Shown: piece after piece, positions 9,479-17,481 of the stretch
Layout of the letters: each line of letters opens with the position of its first letter
Position numbering within the stretch: position 1 is the stretch's first letter
Source of the DNA: CADEED01 sp036677145
GTDB taxonomy: Bacteria; Pseudomonadota; Gammaproteobacteria; Steroidobacterales; Steroidobacteraceae
Length of the DNA stretch: 64,000 nucleotides
Assembly (NCBI GenBank): GCA_036677145.1
Contig: JAKFFF010000034.1
Span: forward strand, 62,001 to 126,000
Direction of reading: 5' to 3'
Position numbers and translations under genes: made by a program
Notes under the pieces: generated by a model
Told to the model about the DNA's origin: nothing
The model's input: only the letters and a program-made list of their open reading frames with translations
Database searches by the model: none

Positions 9479-10124
9479 TCGGATCCTTCGAAATCACCGC
9501 CGCGACGGACTCCGCCGTTGCGCCCGCGGCCACGGCGTCCGCGGACAGCTCCGCCGTGAAATTGCCGGACAGGCCCGGGCCCGCCACGATCGTGAGGCCC
9601 TGATGCGCGAGCAGTGTATTGATGTGTGCAACCGGGGCTTCCGGCGCGAACACGATGCGCAGGGCCGGCGCCTTGCGCGCCGGTTCAGCCGTCGCCACGG
9701 TGGTGTAACCATTGACCGGCGGGTTGTTCGAGCGCAGCGCCGCCATCCCGAGCACGCCGAGGCCGATGGCCTGCACGATCACCGCGGCCGCGAGCCAGCG
9801 CACGGTGCGCGCGCGACGCGAACCGGCCGGCAATGGCCCGGCAACGCCGCTGTTCTTCAACGCGGCGTCGGACGCTTCGACGCGCGCCCAGAGTTTGTCG
9901 AACGAACGTTGTTCATCCTCGCGCTCCGCGGGCTCGGCCAAGTCACCAGCGCGATTCATTCGTTCCGCGAGCTCGCGCTGCGCGGTGAACTCGGCACGGC
10001 AGCCGGAGCAGGACTGCACGTGCGCCTCGACCCATTCGCGGTCTGGAAGCCCGATGCGCCCATTGGCGAGCCAGGGCAGCAGCGCCCAGGCTTCGGCATG
10101 CGTGTCGGGGATGCGAGGACTCAT
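9447..10124 (-). CDS. Zinc-binding anti-sigma factor with propeptide-like ectodomain
   Basis: This 225-residue bitopic protein starts at ATG 10124, overlapping the sigma-factor stop as ATGA. The cytoplasmic part has a ZAS-type motif HVQSCSGC (His-35, Cys-39, Cys-42), which in this family clamps an ECF sigma factor. One membrane span lies at about 108-130. The periplasmic part (about 155-223) has a beta-alpha-beta-beta-alpha-beta pattern. It starts LRIVFAPEAP, contains INTLLAHQGLTIVAGPG and ends DPNVSFAQPVA. This closely resembles the I9/subtilase propeptide layout and the propeptide of the protease encoded next (which ends VLIAQPLN). It probably holds the sigma factor inactive until a periplasmic signal arrives. 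The propeptide likeness is my reading by eye. Confidence 0.85.
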   Translation of the reverse strand: MSPRIPDTHAEAWALLPWLANGRIGLPDREWVEAHVQSCSGCRAEFTAQRELAERMNRAGDLAEPAEREDEQRSFDKLWARVEASDAALKNSGVAGPLPAGSRRARTVRWLAAAVIVQAIGLGVLGMAALRSNNPPVNGYTTVATAEPARKAPALRIVFAPEAPVAHINTLLAHQGLTIVAGPGLSGNFTAELSADAVAAGATAESVAAVISKDPNVSFAQPVAR

Positions 10125-10726
10125 GAACGGTCTCCATTCATTCCTGCCAGCGGCGGCAGGACTAGTTTGAGGGTTTCGCGCGCGCGGAACAGCCGGGTTT
10201 TCACCGTGTTCACCGGGCAATCGAGAATCGCGGCTACTTCTTCGCAGGAGTGGCCGAGGGTGTAGGTGAGCTCGAGCGCCATGCGCTGTTCCACCGGCAG
10301 TCGTTCGAGTCCGAGGGACAACCATTGCTGGTTGGTCTCCTCGTCCTCGGAGGATCCGACGCTGACGGACTCTTCGTCGAATGGCTCGTCCGACACCGGC
10401 CGCAACTTGGCGCGGCGCAGGGCATTCAACGCCCGGCGATAGGCTATGCCGATGATCCAGGTGGACAGTTGCGAGGCGCCGCGGAAGTCGGAGGCCTTGG
10501 TCCACACCACCCAGAAGGTGTCGTTGATCACTTCCTCGATGTCTTCGCGCCGCACCGACATGCGCGCCAGCAGGCGCGACAGGCGCTGGTAGTAGTTTGA
10601 ATACAGGGCCCGAAACGCCGCCTGGTCGCGGCCATGGACGATGCGCTCGAGCAACTCGCGCTCCGGGATGTCGGAGACGGCGCCAGCTGCCCGTGGGGCC
10701 AGCGTTTCTACGGTTTTGAGGGCCAC
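10121..10726 (-). CDS. ECF-type RNA polymerase sigma factor
   Basis: This protein of about 201 residues has sigma-70 region 2 (ALYSNYYQRLSRLLARM through STWIIGIAYRRALN) and region 4 (LERLPVEQRMALELTY, then a helix-turn-helix ending VNTVKTRLFRARETL), with no regions 1 or 3. I choose GTG at 10726 because GGGAGG sits ten bases upstream; an in-frame TTG at 10750 would add eight residues. It overlaps the anti-sigma start by four bases, implying coupled translation. An acidic insert (about residues 95-115) separates the two regions. Regulation is probably by the encoded anti-sigma factor and often autogenous, but I cannot identify its promoter motif. Confidence 0.92.
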   Translation of the reverse strand: MALKTVETLAPRAAGAVSDIPERELLERIVHGRDQAAFRALYSNYYQRLSRLLARMSVRREDIEEVINDTFWVVWTKASDFRGASQLSTWIIGIAYRRALNALRRAKLRPVSDEPFDEESVSVGSSEDEETNQQWLSLGLERLPVEQRMALELTYTLGHSCEEVAAILDCPVNTVKTRLFRARETLKLVLPPLAGMNGDRS

Positions 10727-10793
10727 GGCGTCCGAACCTCCCGGGAGCAATGCCCATGAGTACCGGGGTGCGGGAGTTTGGTTCCCGGCGCCG

Positions 10794-11558
10794 CTATTTC
10801 GTGGCGGAGAAGCGCCACAGGGCGGTCAGCGCCACCCGGTCGCCGGTGGTGCTGTCGGGGAAATGTTCCGCCGCCGGGCCGTGCACCCCCAGCCAGGCCA
10901 GTTGCAGCTCGAACGGGGCGAATGTCGCGGTCACGGTCGTGTTCCAGTAGTTGTAACTGCCGTGATAGACCTGCTGGAGGTTGTAGTGCCCGAAGCCCGC
11001 GGAAACCGCCCAGCGCTCGTCGAACGCGTGTCGCGCGGACAGCTCCAGCGCCCAGGTTTCGCCACCCTGCTCGTAGCCGGGCGCGGATCCGATGGCATCG
11101 GTGTTGGGTGAGTAGATAGCTGCCAGGTACACCTGGTTGCGAAAGCCGAGCGTCGCGGTGAATTCCGTGCGGTTGTAGTTCGCGCGCCGCGGATCGTCCG
11201 GGTAGGTGTACTGCGAGACCCGCAGGTCCGCGGAATAATCTTCCGACAGGCGCCAGTAGCGGCCGAGCCAGGCGTCGATTTCGACGGCCGCGCTCGGGCC
11301 CGGGTTCGGATCGACCGTCGCGGCAAACGCGCCGACGTAGACCTCGCGCGGGAATTCGACGTCGATCGATGCCTGCGCGGCGGGTTTGCCGCGCGTCAGC
11401 GACAAGCCGCGAAACACGAAATCCGAAGTTGCCCCCAGGCTGCCCGAGAACACGAAGACACCTTCGGCATGGGCCGGGGTGGATCCCGCGAGAGCGGTCA
11501 AGACGGCAGGGATCAGGAACCAGTGGGCCCGCGGTAGCGGTCGGGGATGGCACGTCAC
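10794..11558 (-). CDS. Outer-membrane protein of the TIGR02001 type
   Basis: This is a predicted secreted beta-barrel of about 254 residues. I start at GTG 11558, which has GAGGG upstream and is followed by a good signal peptide ending THAHA-like (STPAHA). The frame is open further upstream to 11789, but that part is arginine/cysteine-rich and unconvincing. The mature part begins EGVFVFSGSLGATSDFVFRG and alternates aromatic and polar residues to a terminal ALWRFSATK. This matches a family of uncharacterised outer-membrane proteins opening with a SDFVFRGLS motif. It lies 67 bp upstream of the sigma gene on the same strand, so it could be first in that operon or a regulon member. Confidence 0.78.
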   Translation of the reverse strand: MTCHPRPLPRAHWFLIPAVLTALAGSTPAHAEGVFVFSGSLGATSDFVFRGLSLTRGKPAAQASIDVEFPREVYVGAFAATVDPNPGPSAAVEIDAWLGRYWRLSEDYSADLRVSQYTYPDDPRRANYNRTEFTATLGFRNQVYLAAIYSPNTDAIGSAPGYEQGGETWALELSARHAFDERWAVSAGFGHYNLQQVYHGSYNYWNTTVTATFAPFELQLAWLGVHGPAAEHFPDSTTGDRVALTALWRFSATK

Positions 11559-11730
11559 GGTCAGGGGTTCCCTCAGGGCCTTCCGTAAGCCCTGCGCCAG
11601 TCTGACGAAGCGGTCGTGGGCTGGCAAGCGAGGTTCAAACGCGAAACGTGACCTGTCTCTGATGAACCGCCGAACCTGTGTGATTGTCTTCCGCGCGCAT
11701 TTCCGTGCTGGTTGCGAGCATGTGTCATCA

Positions 11731-14490
11731 ATGCACGCGAGCACCGACAGCTTCGTTTCCCGGCACTCACGCGCCCTGTTTTTCGTCACGTTGATTTACG
11801 GCGCGGCGAGTGCGCTGGCGCTTGCCTTCGGCTTCGGTGGCGCTCGGGTCGGTGACCTGCTGGCGGCCTGGGCGTCGTTGCCGATCGGTGCCGCCATTTG
11901 CGCGCTGTTGTGGCAGGTATTCCGCGACCCGGCGGTCAGTCGCCGGCGGCGCATCGCGTGGGGACTGATGTTCGCGGCACAGGCGCTCGACGTCGTCGCG
12001 AGCGCCGGCTGGGGTTACGGCGTCATCACCGGAAACCTCATGATCGGCGAGTGGCCGAATGTCCTGTACATCTTTTTCTATCCCTGCCTCACGGCCGGCT
12101 TCGTGCTGCTGTACCTCGAACTCGGCGGCAGACTCGATACCCCGCGCGCGATCATCGACGCGGCGACGATCGCGATCGGATTCGGTCTGTTGCTGTGGTT
12201 CACCGCGCTCGCGCCGCTCGGCCGGATGAACATCACCCAGCTGATTTCGCACTGGTCGGTGGTCGGGTACGGGATCGGGAACGCCATCGCGCTCATTGCC
12301 GGCGCGTTGCTTGCGATGCAGATCTCGGCCTGGCGCAACGAACGCGCGATCGTCTCGTTGCTGATTGCCACCGTGGTGACGCTGGTCGCCGACCTCCTGT
12401 GGGTCGGCGCCGAGTTGCGCGGCGAATACCGGATCGGCGGCGTCAGCGACATCATCTACCTGATCTATTACCTCTGCCTGCTCACCGCGGCGTACCAGCT
12501 GTCCGACCGGCGCGCGGCCGCGGCGCCCACGCACGTCTTGCAAGGTGACCTGCGCGGCTCGCTGCCGTTGGTCGCACTCATGGTCGGCATGATCGCGATG
12601 CTCCACGATCAGCTCGCGCTGGCGACGACCAACTCGGCGGTGCTGATCGCTGCAATCGTGCTGGCCATCCTGCTCGTGATCGCGGGCCAGGCATTCGCGT
12701 CGCGTGAAATGACGGCGCTCAACCGCGAGGTGTCCACCCGCCGCTTCGACGAGCGTCTCACGGAGCTGGTGCGTCGCTCGAGCGATCTCATCGCGATCTG
12801 CGACCGCGACGGCGTCGTCCGCTACGTCAGTCCCGCGTGCGAAGCACTGCTCGGGCTCGCGCCCGCGGACATCACCGGCCAGCGCCTCGAGAAGGTGCTG
12901 GGACCGGAAGCGATGCACGTGCGCGCCGTGTTCGACGAGGTACTCGACCGCGCGAACGCCGAACGAGTCGCGGCATTTTCGCGCACGCGGCCGGACGGGG
13001 AGGTTCGCTACTACAAGATGGTCGTCGCGAACCTGACCCACGTGGATTCGATCCGCGGCATCACGCTCAATATCCGTGACGTATCGGACGCGGCCCGGCT
13101 CAACGAACAGCTGCGCACGCTCGCGTTTCACGATGCGCTCACGATGCTTGCGAACCGCACGCTGTTCGCCGACCGCGTGCACGATGCGCTCAAACGTTAC
13201 GCCGACGGCATGAGGCCCGCGGTGTTGTTCATCGATCTCGACAACTTCAAGACGGTCAACGACAGCCTCGGTCACAGCGCCGGGGATCTGCTGCTGCGCG
13301 AATTCGCGCAACGCCTGGTGCAACACACGCGCGCGGGGGATACGGTGGCCCGACTCGGCGGCGACGAGTTCGCCGTGCTCATCGACCACGCTCCCGATGT
13401 CGAGGCCGCGCTGGCGGTGGCGCGCCAGGTCATCGACACGGCGCGGCATCCTTTCGAACTCGACGGTCACCAGGTGCGTATCGGCGCGAGTATCGGCGTC
13501 GCGCTGTCCGATCGCGGCAGCAACGTCGAGCGCCTGCTGCGCAACGCCGACGCCGCGATGTATGCCGCGAAGGAGCGCGGCAAGGGACACGCGGAAATAT
13601 TCGTCCCCGAAATGCTGCGCGCGGCGCGCCGCCGCATACGTATCGAAAACGAACTCGCCGATGCGCTCGATCTCGAGCAGCTCGAGGCTCACTACCAGCC
13701 GATCGTCGACCTCAATACTCACCAGATCGTCGGTGTGGAGGCGCTGATGCGCTGGCAACACCCGACGCGGGGCCTCGTGCCGCCCGCGGACTTCGTGCCG
13801 CTGGCGGAGGAGACCGGGCAGATCGTGCCGATGACACGCTGGATGCTGGAGCGCGCCTGCCGCGATCTCGTGCGCCTGCAACGTGCGGTCCCGCTGGGGC
13901 AGGGGCTGCGCGTCGCGGTCAACATCTCGAGCCGCTATTTGAACCACGGCGACATCGTCGCCGACGTGCGCAGGGTACTGGCCGCGCACGAGGTGATGCC
14001 CGAATGCCTGATCCTCGAAGTGACCGAAAGTCTGCTGCTGGAGAACTCGGAGCGGCTCGAGCGCATTTTCCAGGACCTGAAGGAGATGGGCGTGCGGCTG
14101 GCGCTCGACGACTTCGGCACCGGGTATTCCTCGCTCGCCTACCTGCATCGTTTTCCGATCGACATCCTCAAGATCGATCGATCGTTCGTTCAGCGTCTGC
14201 AGCGCGTCGACGACGCGCCTGAAAACCAGGATGCCGTCGCGCTCGCTCGGGCGATCCTGTCGCTCGCGTCCGCGCTCGGACTGGAGACGGTTGCCGAGGG
14301 CATCGAGGTGGAAGCGCAACGCTCGACGCTGGTCGCGCTGGGTTGCCGGACGGGGCAGGGGTACAAGTTTGGCGCCGCGATGGCGATCTCCGACCTCATC
14401 GCGCTCCAGCGCAACTCGCTTGAACAGGCCAACGCGGCTGGCGCCGCGGGCGGTGCGGACACGTCCGCGCTGCGCCGGGTTGCCGACTAA
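11731..14490 (+). CDS. Membrane PAS-GGDEF-EAL cyclic-di-GMP protein
   Basis: This 919-residue protein starts at ATG 11731 (MHASTDSFVSR). The N-terminal third has about eight to nine hydrophobic segments to residue 320, a MASE-like sensor region that I cannot assign to a named class. A PAS domain follows (about 345-460), then GGDEF (about 465-630, RLGGDEF intact near 543) and EAL (about 640-890, EALMRW intact with NISS, EVTES, DDFGTG, KIDRS and AEGIE). All residues needed for both diguanylate cyclase and phosphodiesterase activity are present. It is divergent from the outer-membrane protein gene, with about 170 bp between. An extension to 11386 would overlap that gene and is rejected. Confidence 0.92.
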   Translation: MHASTDSFVSRHSRALFFVTLIYGAASALALAFGFGGARVGDLLAAWASLPIGAAICALLWQVFRDPAVSRRRRIAWGLMFAAQALDVVASAGWGYGVITGNLMIGEWPNVLYIFFYPCLTAGFVLLYLELGGRLDTPRAIIDAATIAIGFGLLLWFTALAPLGRMNITQLISHWSVVGYGIGNAIALIAGALLAMQISAWRNERAIVSLLIATVVTLVADLLWVGAELRGEYRIGGVSDIIYLIYYLCLLTAAYQLSDRRAAAAPTHVLQGDLRGSLPLVALMVGMIAMLHDQLALATTNSAVLIAAIVLAILLVIAGQAFASREMTALNREVSTRRFDERLTELVRRSSDLIAICDRDGVVRYVSPACEALLGLAPADITGQRLEKVLGPEAMHVRAVFDEVLDRANAERVAAFSRTRPDGEVRYYKMVVANLTHVDSIRGITLNIRDVSDAARLNEQLRTLAFHDALTMLANRTLFADRVHDALKRYADGMRPAVLFIDLDNFKTVNDSLGHSAGDLLLREFAQRLVQHTRAGDTVARLGGDEFAVLIDHAPDVEAALAVARQVIDTARHPFELDGHQVRIGASIGVALSDRGSNVERLLRNADAAMYAAKERGKGHAEIFVPEMLRAARRRIRIENELADALDLEQLEAHYQPIVDLNTHQIVGVEALMRWQHPTRGLVPPADFVPLAEETGQIVPMTRWMLERACRDLVRLQRAVPLGQGLRVAVNISSRYLNHGDIVADVRRVLAAHEVMPECLILEVTESLLLENSERLERIFQDLKEMGVRLALDDFGTGYSSLAYLHRFPIDILKIDRSFVQRLQRVDDAPENQDAVALARAILSLASALGLETVAEGIEVEAQRSTLVALGCRTGQGYKFGAAMAISDLIALQRNSLEQANAAGAAGGADTSALRRVAD

Positions 14491-14705
14491 CTTCCCGGAA
14501 ATTGCCCAAGCGACGGCCTGCACCGCGGCGGGGCGCTCTTCACGTGACATAACACCCCGAGCGCTTCTCATAATCGGGGCGCGCCAAATGCGCTGCCCGA
14601 AACCGCGGAAAAGATGCGAAGTAGGTGGGCTTTGGGCACAGGACGCTCGTCTAATCTCCCTCCGCGCCAGGCAGGCGAAAATAACAATCGCAGCGGAGAA
14701 CACCG

Positions 14706-16502
14706 GTGAAGTCGGTCGAAAATACATCGCTCGAAGCGGGCGCGAATCCCGAGCGCAACACTGAAAGTGTGTTGCGTGCCGTGTGCCTGCGATTGGGCTG
14801 CACGGCGGCCGCTGCGGTATTTCCGCGCGAGGACAACCGCGTGATGTGGGGCAGATCGGAAGCCGATCTCGCGTTCGTCCGCGAACAGACCACCATAGCC
14901 GGCGACGAACTCGCGCGGCGCACGATCGAGACCCGCAAGCCCGTCGCCACCAATCGCCTGCGCCACCATCGTGGCGGCGACGTCGCATGCAAACTGGTCG
15001 CCGTGCCACTGATCGCGCGCGGCGGACCGGCCGGCGCGCTGATCATTTTCAATCGCCCGGATGAACCGAGCTTCGACGAACTCACCGTGCGTCGCCTGGC
15101 AAGATTCGCGCGCCTGCTCGCGCGCAGCGCGACTCAGGATATCGATACACTCACCGGCCTGCTGTCGTGGGAAGGATTCAAGAATCGCGTCGAGGCGTGG
15201 CAACGTGCGAGCGATCCGTCCGCGATGGTGTCGATGCTGTACGGCGACATCGATCGACTGCACCTGATCAACGACCTGGCGGGCTTTTCCGACGGCGACC
15301 GTGTGATCGCGCGCTGCGGTCGCGCCATACGCGGTGCGCTCATCGGTTCGGAGAGTTTCGCGTGCCGCCTGTCGGGGGACCGCTTCACGGTCTTCATTCC
15401 GCACATGAATCTGTCGCAGTCCCGCCAGCTCGCCGAGCGCATATGCCGCGAAGTGAGCGCCGCGCCGGCGCAGCAGGAGCCTAACCACCCGGTCTCGATG
15501 TCATGGGGCGCCGTATCGACCCAGTCGGCGGACCTGCATCTCGACCATCGCATCGCCGAGGCGGAAATTGCCTGCAAGACCGCGAAGGATCGTGGCCGTG
15601 GCCGCGTCGAGGTCTACCAGGATACCGACCAGAGCATGATCCGCCGGCACGACGAGATCGGTCTCATCGGCGCCGTGCGCGAAGCGTTGCGGCTGCAGCG
15701 CATCGTCGTGTTCGCGCAGCCGATCACGCCGCTGATCAACCAGAATCTGCCGACGACCTACGAACTGCTGGTGCGCATCATCGATGCGAAGGGCAACATC
15801 GTCGAGGCGGCCGACTTCATGTCCGCGGCGACGCGCTACCAGATCCTGCCGGAGATCGATCGCGCCGTGTGCGAACGCGCGTTCGAGCAGCTCTCCCGCA
15901 ATACGGCTTCGTCAGGTCCGCTGCGCGTGTCGATCAATCTGTCCGGCCCGTCACTGTCCGACCCGGAGTTCCTCGAGTGGCTGCTGTCGGCGATGGCGAA
16001 GTACCGCATCGATGGCACGAGTCTCGTGTTCGAAATCACCGAGGCCGCGGCCGCCGCGAACCTGCAGCAGGTGCAGGAGTTCATCCGCCGGCTCACGACG
16101 CATGGCGTGCGTTTCGCGCTCGATGATTTCGGCACCGGCGTGAGCTCGCTGGCCTATCTCAAGAATCTCGAGATCAACACCATCAAGCTCGATGGTTCGT
16201 ACGTACGTGACGTGCTGACGAATCCGCGTTCGCAGGCGCTGGTGCGCGCGATCGTGCAGCTTGCCGAGGCAATGGGCATCACCACCGTCGCCGAGTACGT
16301 GGAATCGAATGGTGTGCGCGACCGGCTCGCGTCACTGGGCATCCAGTTCGGCCAGGGATTCGCGCTCGGCCGCCCCGGCCCGCTCGACGATGTTCTCGCC
16401 GCCGTCGCGGATCGCGCGCCGCAGGGCCGCGAGCGCCCCTTTACCGGCGATACCTCGTTCACGACCGTGTCCGGCATCCCCATCATGTTCAAGCACGCGT
16501 AA
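14706..16502 (+). CDS. GAF - degenerate GGDEF - EAL cyclic-di-GMP phosphodiesterase
   Basis: This is a 598-residue soluble protein. It starts at GTG 14706 with GGAG at 14694-14697. A GAF-like domain (about 15-135) precedes a GGDEF domain (140-305). The cyclase signature there is degenerate (RLSGDRF near residue 223), so synthesis is unlikely and the domain may bind GTP or act as a regulator. The EAL domain (320-570) reads ELL but keeps Glu, NLSG, EITE, DDFG, KLDG and AEYVE, so phosphodiesterase activity is likely. It follows the membrane c-di-GMP gene by 215 bp. Its TAA stop is the first three bases of the large palindrome that follows. Confidence 0.9.
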   Translation: MKSVENTSLEAGANPERNTESVLRAVCLRLGCTAAAAVFPREDNRVMWGRSEADLAFVREQTTIAGDELARRTIETRKPVATNRLRHHRGGDVACKLVAVPLIARGGPAGALIIFNRPDEPSFDELTVRRLARFARLLARSATQDIDTLTGLLSWEGFKNRVEAWQRASDPSAMVSMLYGDIDRLHLINDLAGFSDGDRVIARCGRAIRGALIGSESFACRLSGDRFTVFIPHMNLSQSRQLAERICREVSAAPAQQEPNHPVSMSWGAVSTQSADLHLDHRIAEAEIACKTAKDRGRGRVEVYQDTDQSMIRRHDEIGLIGAVREALRLQRIVVFAQPITPLINQNLPTTYELLVRIIDAKGNIVEAADFMSAATRYQILPEIDRAVCERAFEQLSRNTASSGPLRVSINLSGPSLSDPEFLEWLLSAMAKYRIDGTSLVFEITEAAAAANLQQVQEFIRRLTTHGVRFALDDFGTGVSSLAYLKNLEINTIKLDGSYVRDVLTNPRSQALVRAIVQLAEAMGITTVAEYVESNGVRDRLASLGIQFGQGFALGRPGPLDDVLAAVADRAPQGRERPFTGDTSFTTVSGIPIMFKHA

Positions 16503-16758
16503 TGGGGACATTCCTCGTTTCCTAACAAACGGGGACAGGCCTCGGGGCGTGTGCGCCGATGCGGCGATGAATGAGTCCCTGTTTTGATGTGTGCGCGAGC
16601 GGAGAACGGCCAGGCCGTCGCCCCCGCGATGGGTTTCGCTCCCGCGGCGCCTTGTTTGAATTGTTGTCAGTGCCTTGATGTACGCCGGCCGTGCCAGCGG
16701 GAAATTTGGGTGTGCCCAGATCGATGCGTTGGCGGTGCGCGGGATGGGTCATCGATTG

Positions 16759-16831
16759 CCGGCTCATCAGCTTTCGAAGTGGCAGGACGCCGCGTCCGCT
16801 CAGCCCCATCGCGTGTGCACCGTCCTGGCCG
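16759..16831 (+). repeat. Left 73-bp inverted-repeat arm of the palindrome
   Basis: This 73-bp stretch is the reverse complement of 17135-17207 with two mismatches. It is the longest strongly conserved arm pair in the palindrome. Near-identity of the two arms, while the flanking sequence has drifted, suggests either recent duplication or arm-to-arm gene conversion. Confidence 0.9.
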
Positions 16832-17134
16832 TTCTCCGCCCTCGGGCGTAGCGCCAGGGACTCATTCATGGCCGCACCGGCGCACTCACCGCCGCCGTCA
16901 GTTCCCGCTTGCCAGCAAGTGAGGGATGCCCACGTCGCGCGGACTTCAAGAGTAAAGAGTCACGGGATATGGCGGCGTACGTCGCATGCGCGCCGCGTGA
17001 ACTCACGCTCCTTTCTCCGCGCGCATCAATGGGCACATTCCCCCAGCTACTGGCATCCGGGAACGGAGCTGAAGACGTTCGGCGCGCGGGTGCGGCTGCA
17101 ACCTTTCGATCCCGAACAACCTATGCACGCAGAT

Positions 17135-17207
17135 CGGCCAGGCCGGTGCACACGCGATGGGGCTGAGCGGACGCGGCGTCCTGCCACTTCGCAAGCTGAT
17201 GAGCCGG
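17135..17207 (-). repeat. Right 73-bp inverted-repeat arm of the palindrome
   Basis: This is the partner of 16759-16831 in inverted orientation, with 71 of 73 bases matching. Short open frames crossing this arm and its partner are mirror images created by the repeat, not genes. Confidence 0.9.
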
Positions 17208-17481
17208 AAAGCGATGCCCCTCACTGCGCTCGCTGACGGTTCAATCTTGGCAGTCCCAAATTTCCCGCCACTGCGGCCGGCGTACTGATCTCTTGCGCCG
17301 CCAATTCCCGAAAGACGCCGCGGGAGCGAAACCCATCGCGGGGGCGACGGCCTGGCCGATCTGCGCACGCGAACGATGGGAATCGAAAGGTTGCAGCCGC
17401 ACTCGCGCACCCCAGCGCCTCCAACCCCCATTAACCATTTGCTAGGACAAACAGGAATGTCCCCATTTACACTCGCGCGCC

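Larger units (their letters stand above)
16500..17469. repeat. Giant nested palindrome, non-coding, bounded by GGGGACATTCCT repeats
   Basis: The whole gap between the EAL protein and the MFS gene is one imperfect palindrome centred near 16983. Matching inverted pairs share that centre. 16607-16649 with 17316-17358 is a 43-bp perfect pair. 16759-16831 with 17135-17207 matches at 71 of 73. 16681-16710 with 17255-17284 is imperfect. The ends, TAATGGGGACATTCCT at 16500 and its complement at 17453-17469, also pair. Each half is itself palindromic: 16566-16614 pairs with 16824-16870 (centre about 16719), and about 17087-17113 pairs with 17378-17405. A decayed end copy lies at 17028-17041. No transposase is present. 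It looks like two inverted copies of a REP- or MITE-like element. Confidence 0.85.

Noticed and set aside
14491..14705. A c-di-GMP riboswitch before the third GGDEF/EAL gene
   Set aside because: I looked for the conserved core of the known c-di-GMP aptamers and did not find it; the gene has an ordinary ribosome site.
11767..15009. A minus-strand open frame of about 1080 codons opposite two GGDEF/EAL genes
   Set aside because: It is antisense to clearly recognisable domains, is rich in Arg/His/Asp/Gln as expected from reversed GC-rich codons, and has no family motif.
16584..17424. Several open frames of 60-180 codons inside the large palindrome
   Set aside because: They are mirror images created by the repeats, lack ribosome sites and show no family similarity.
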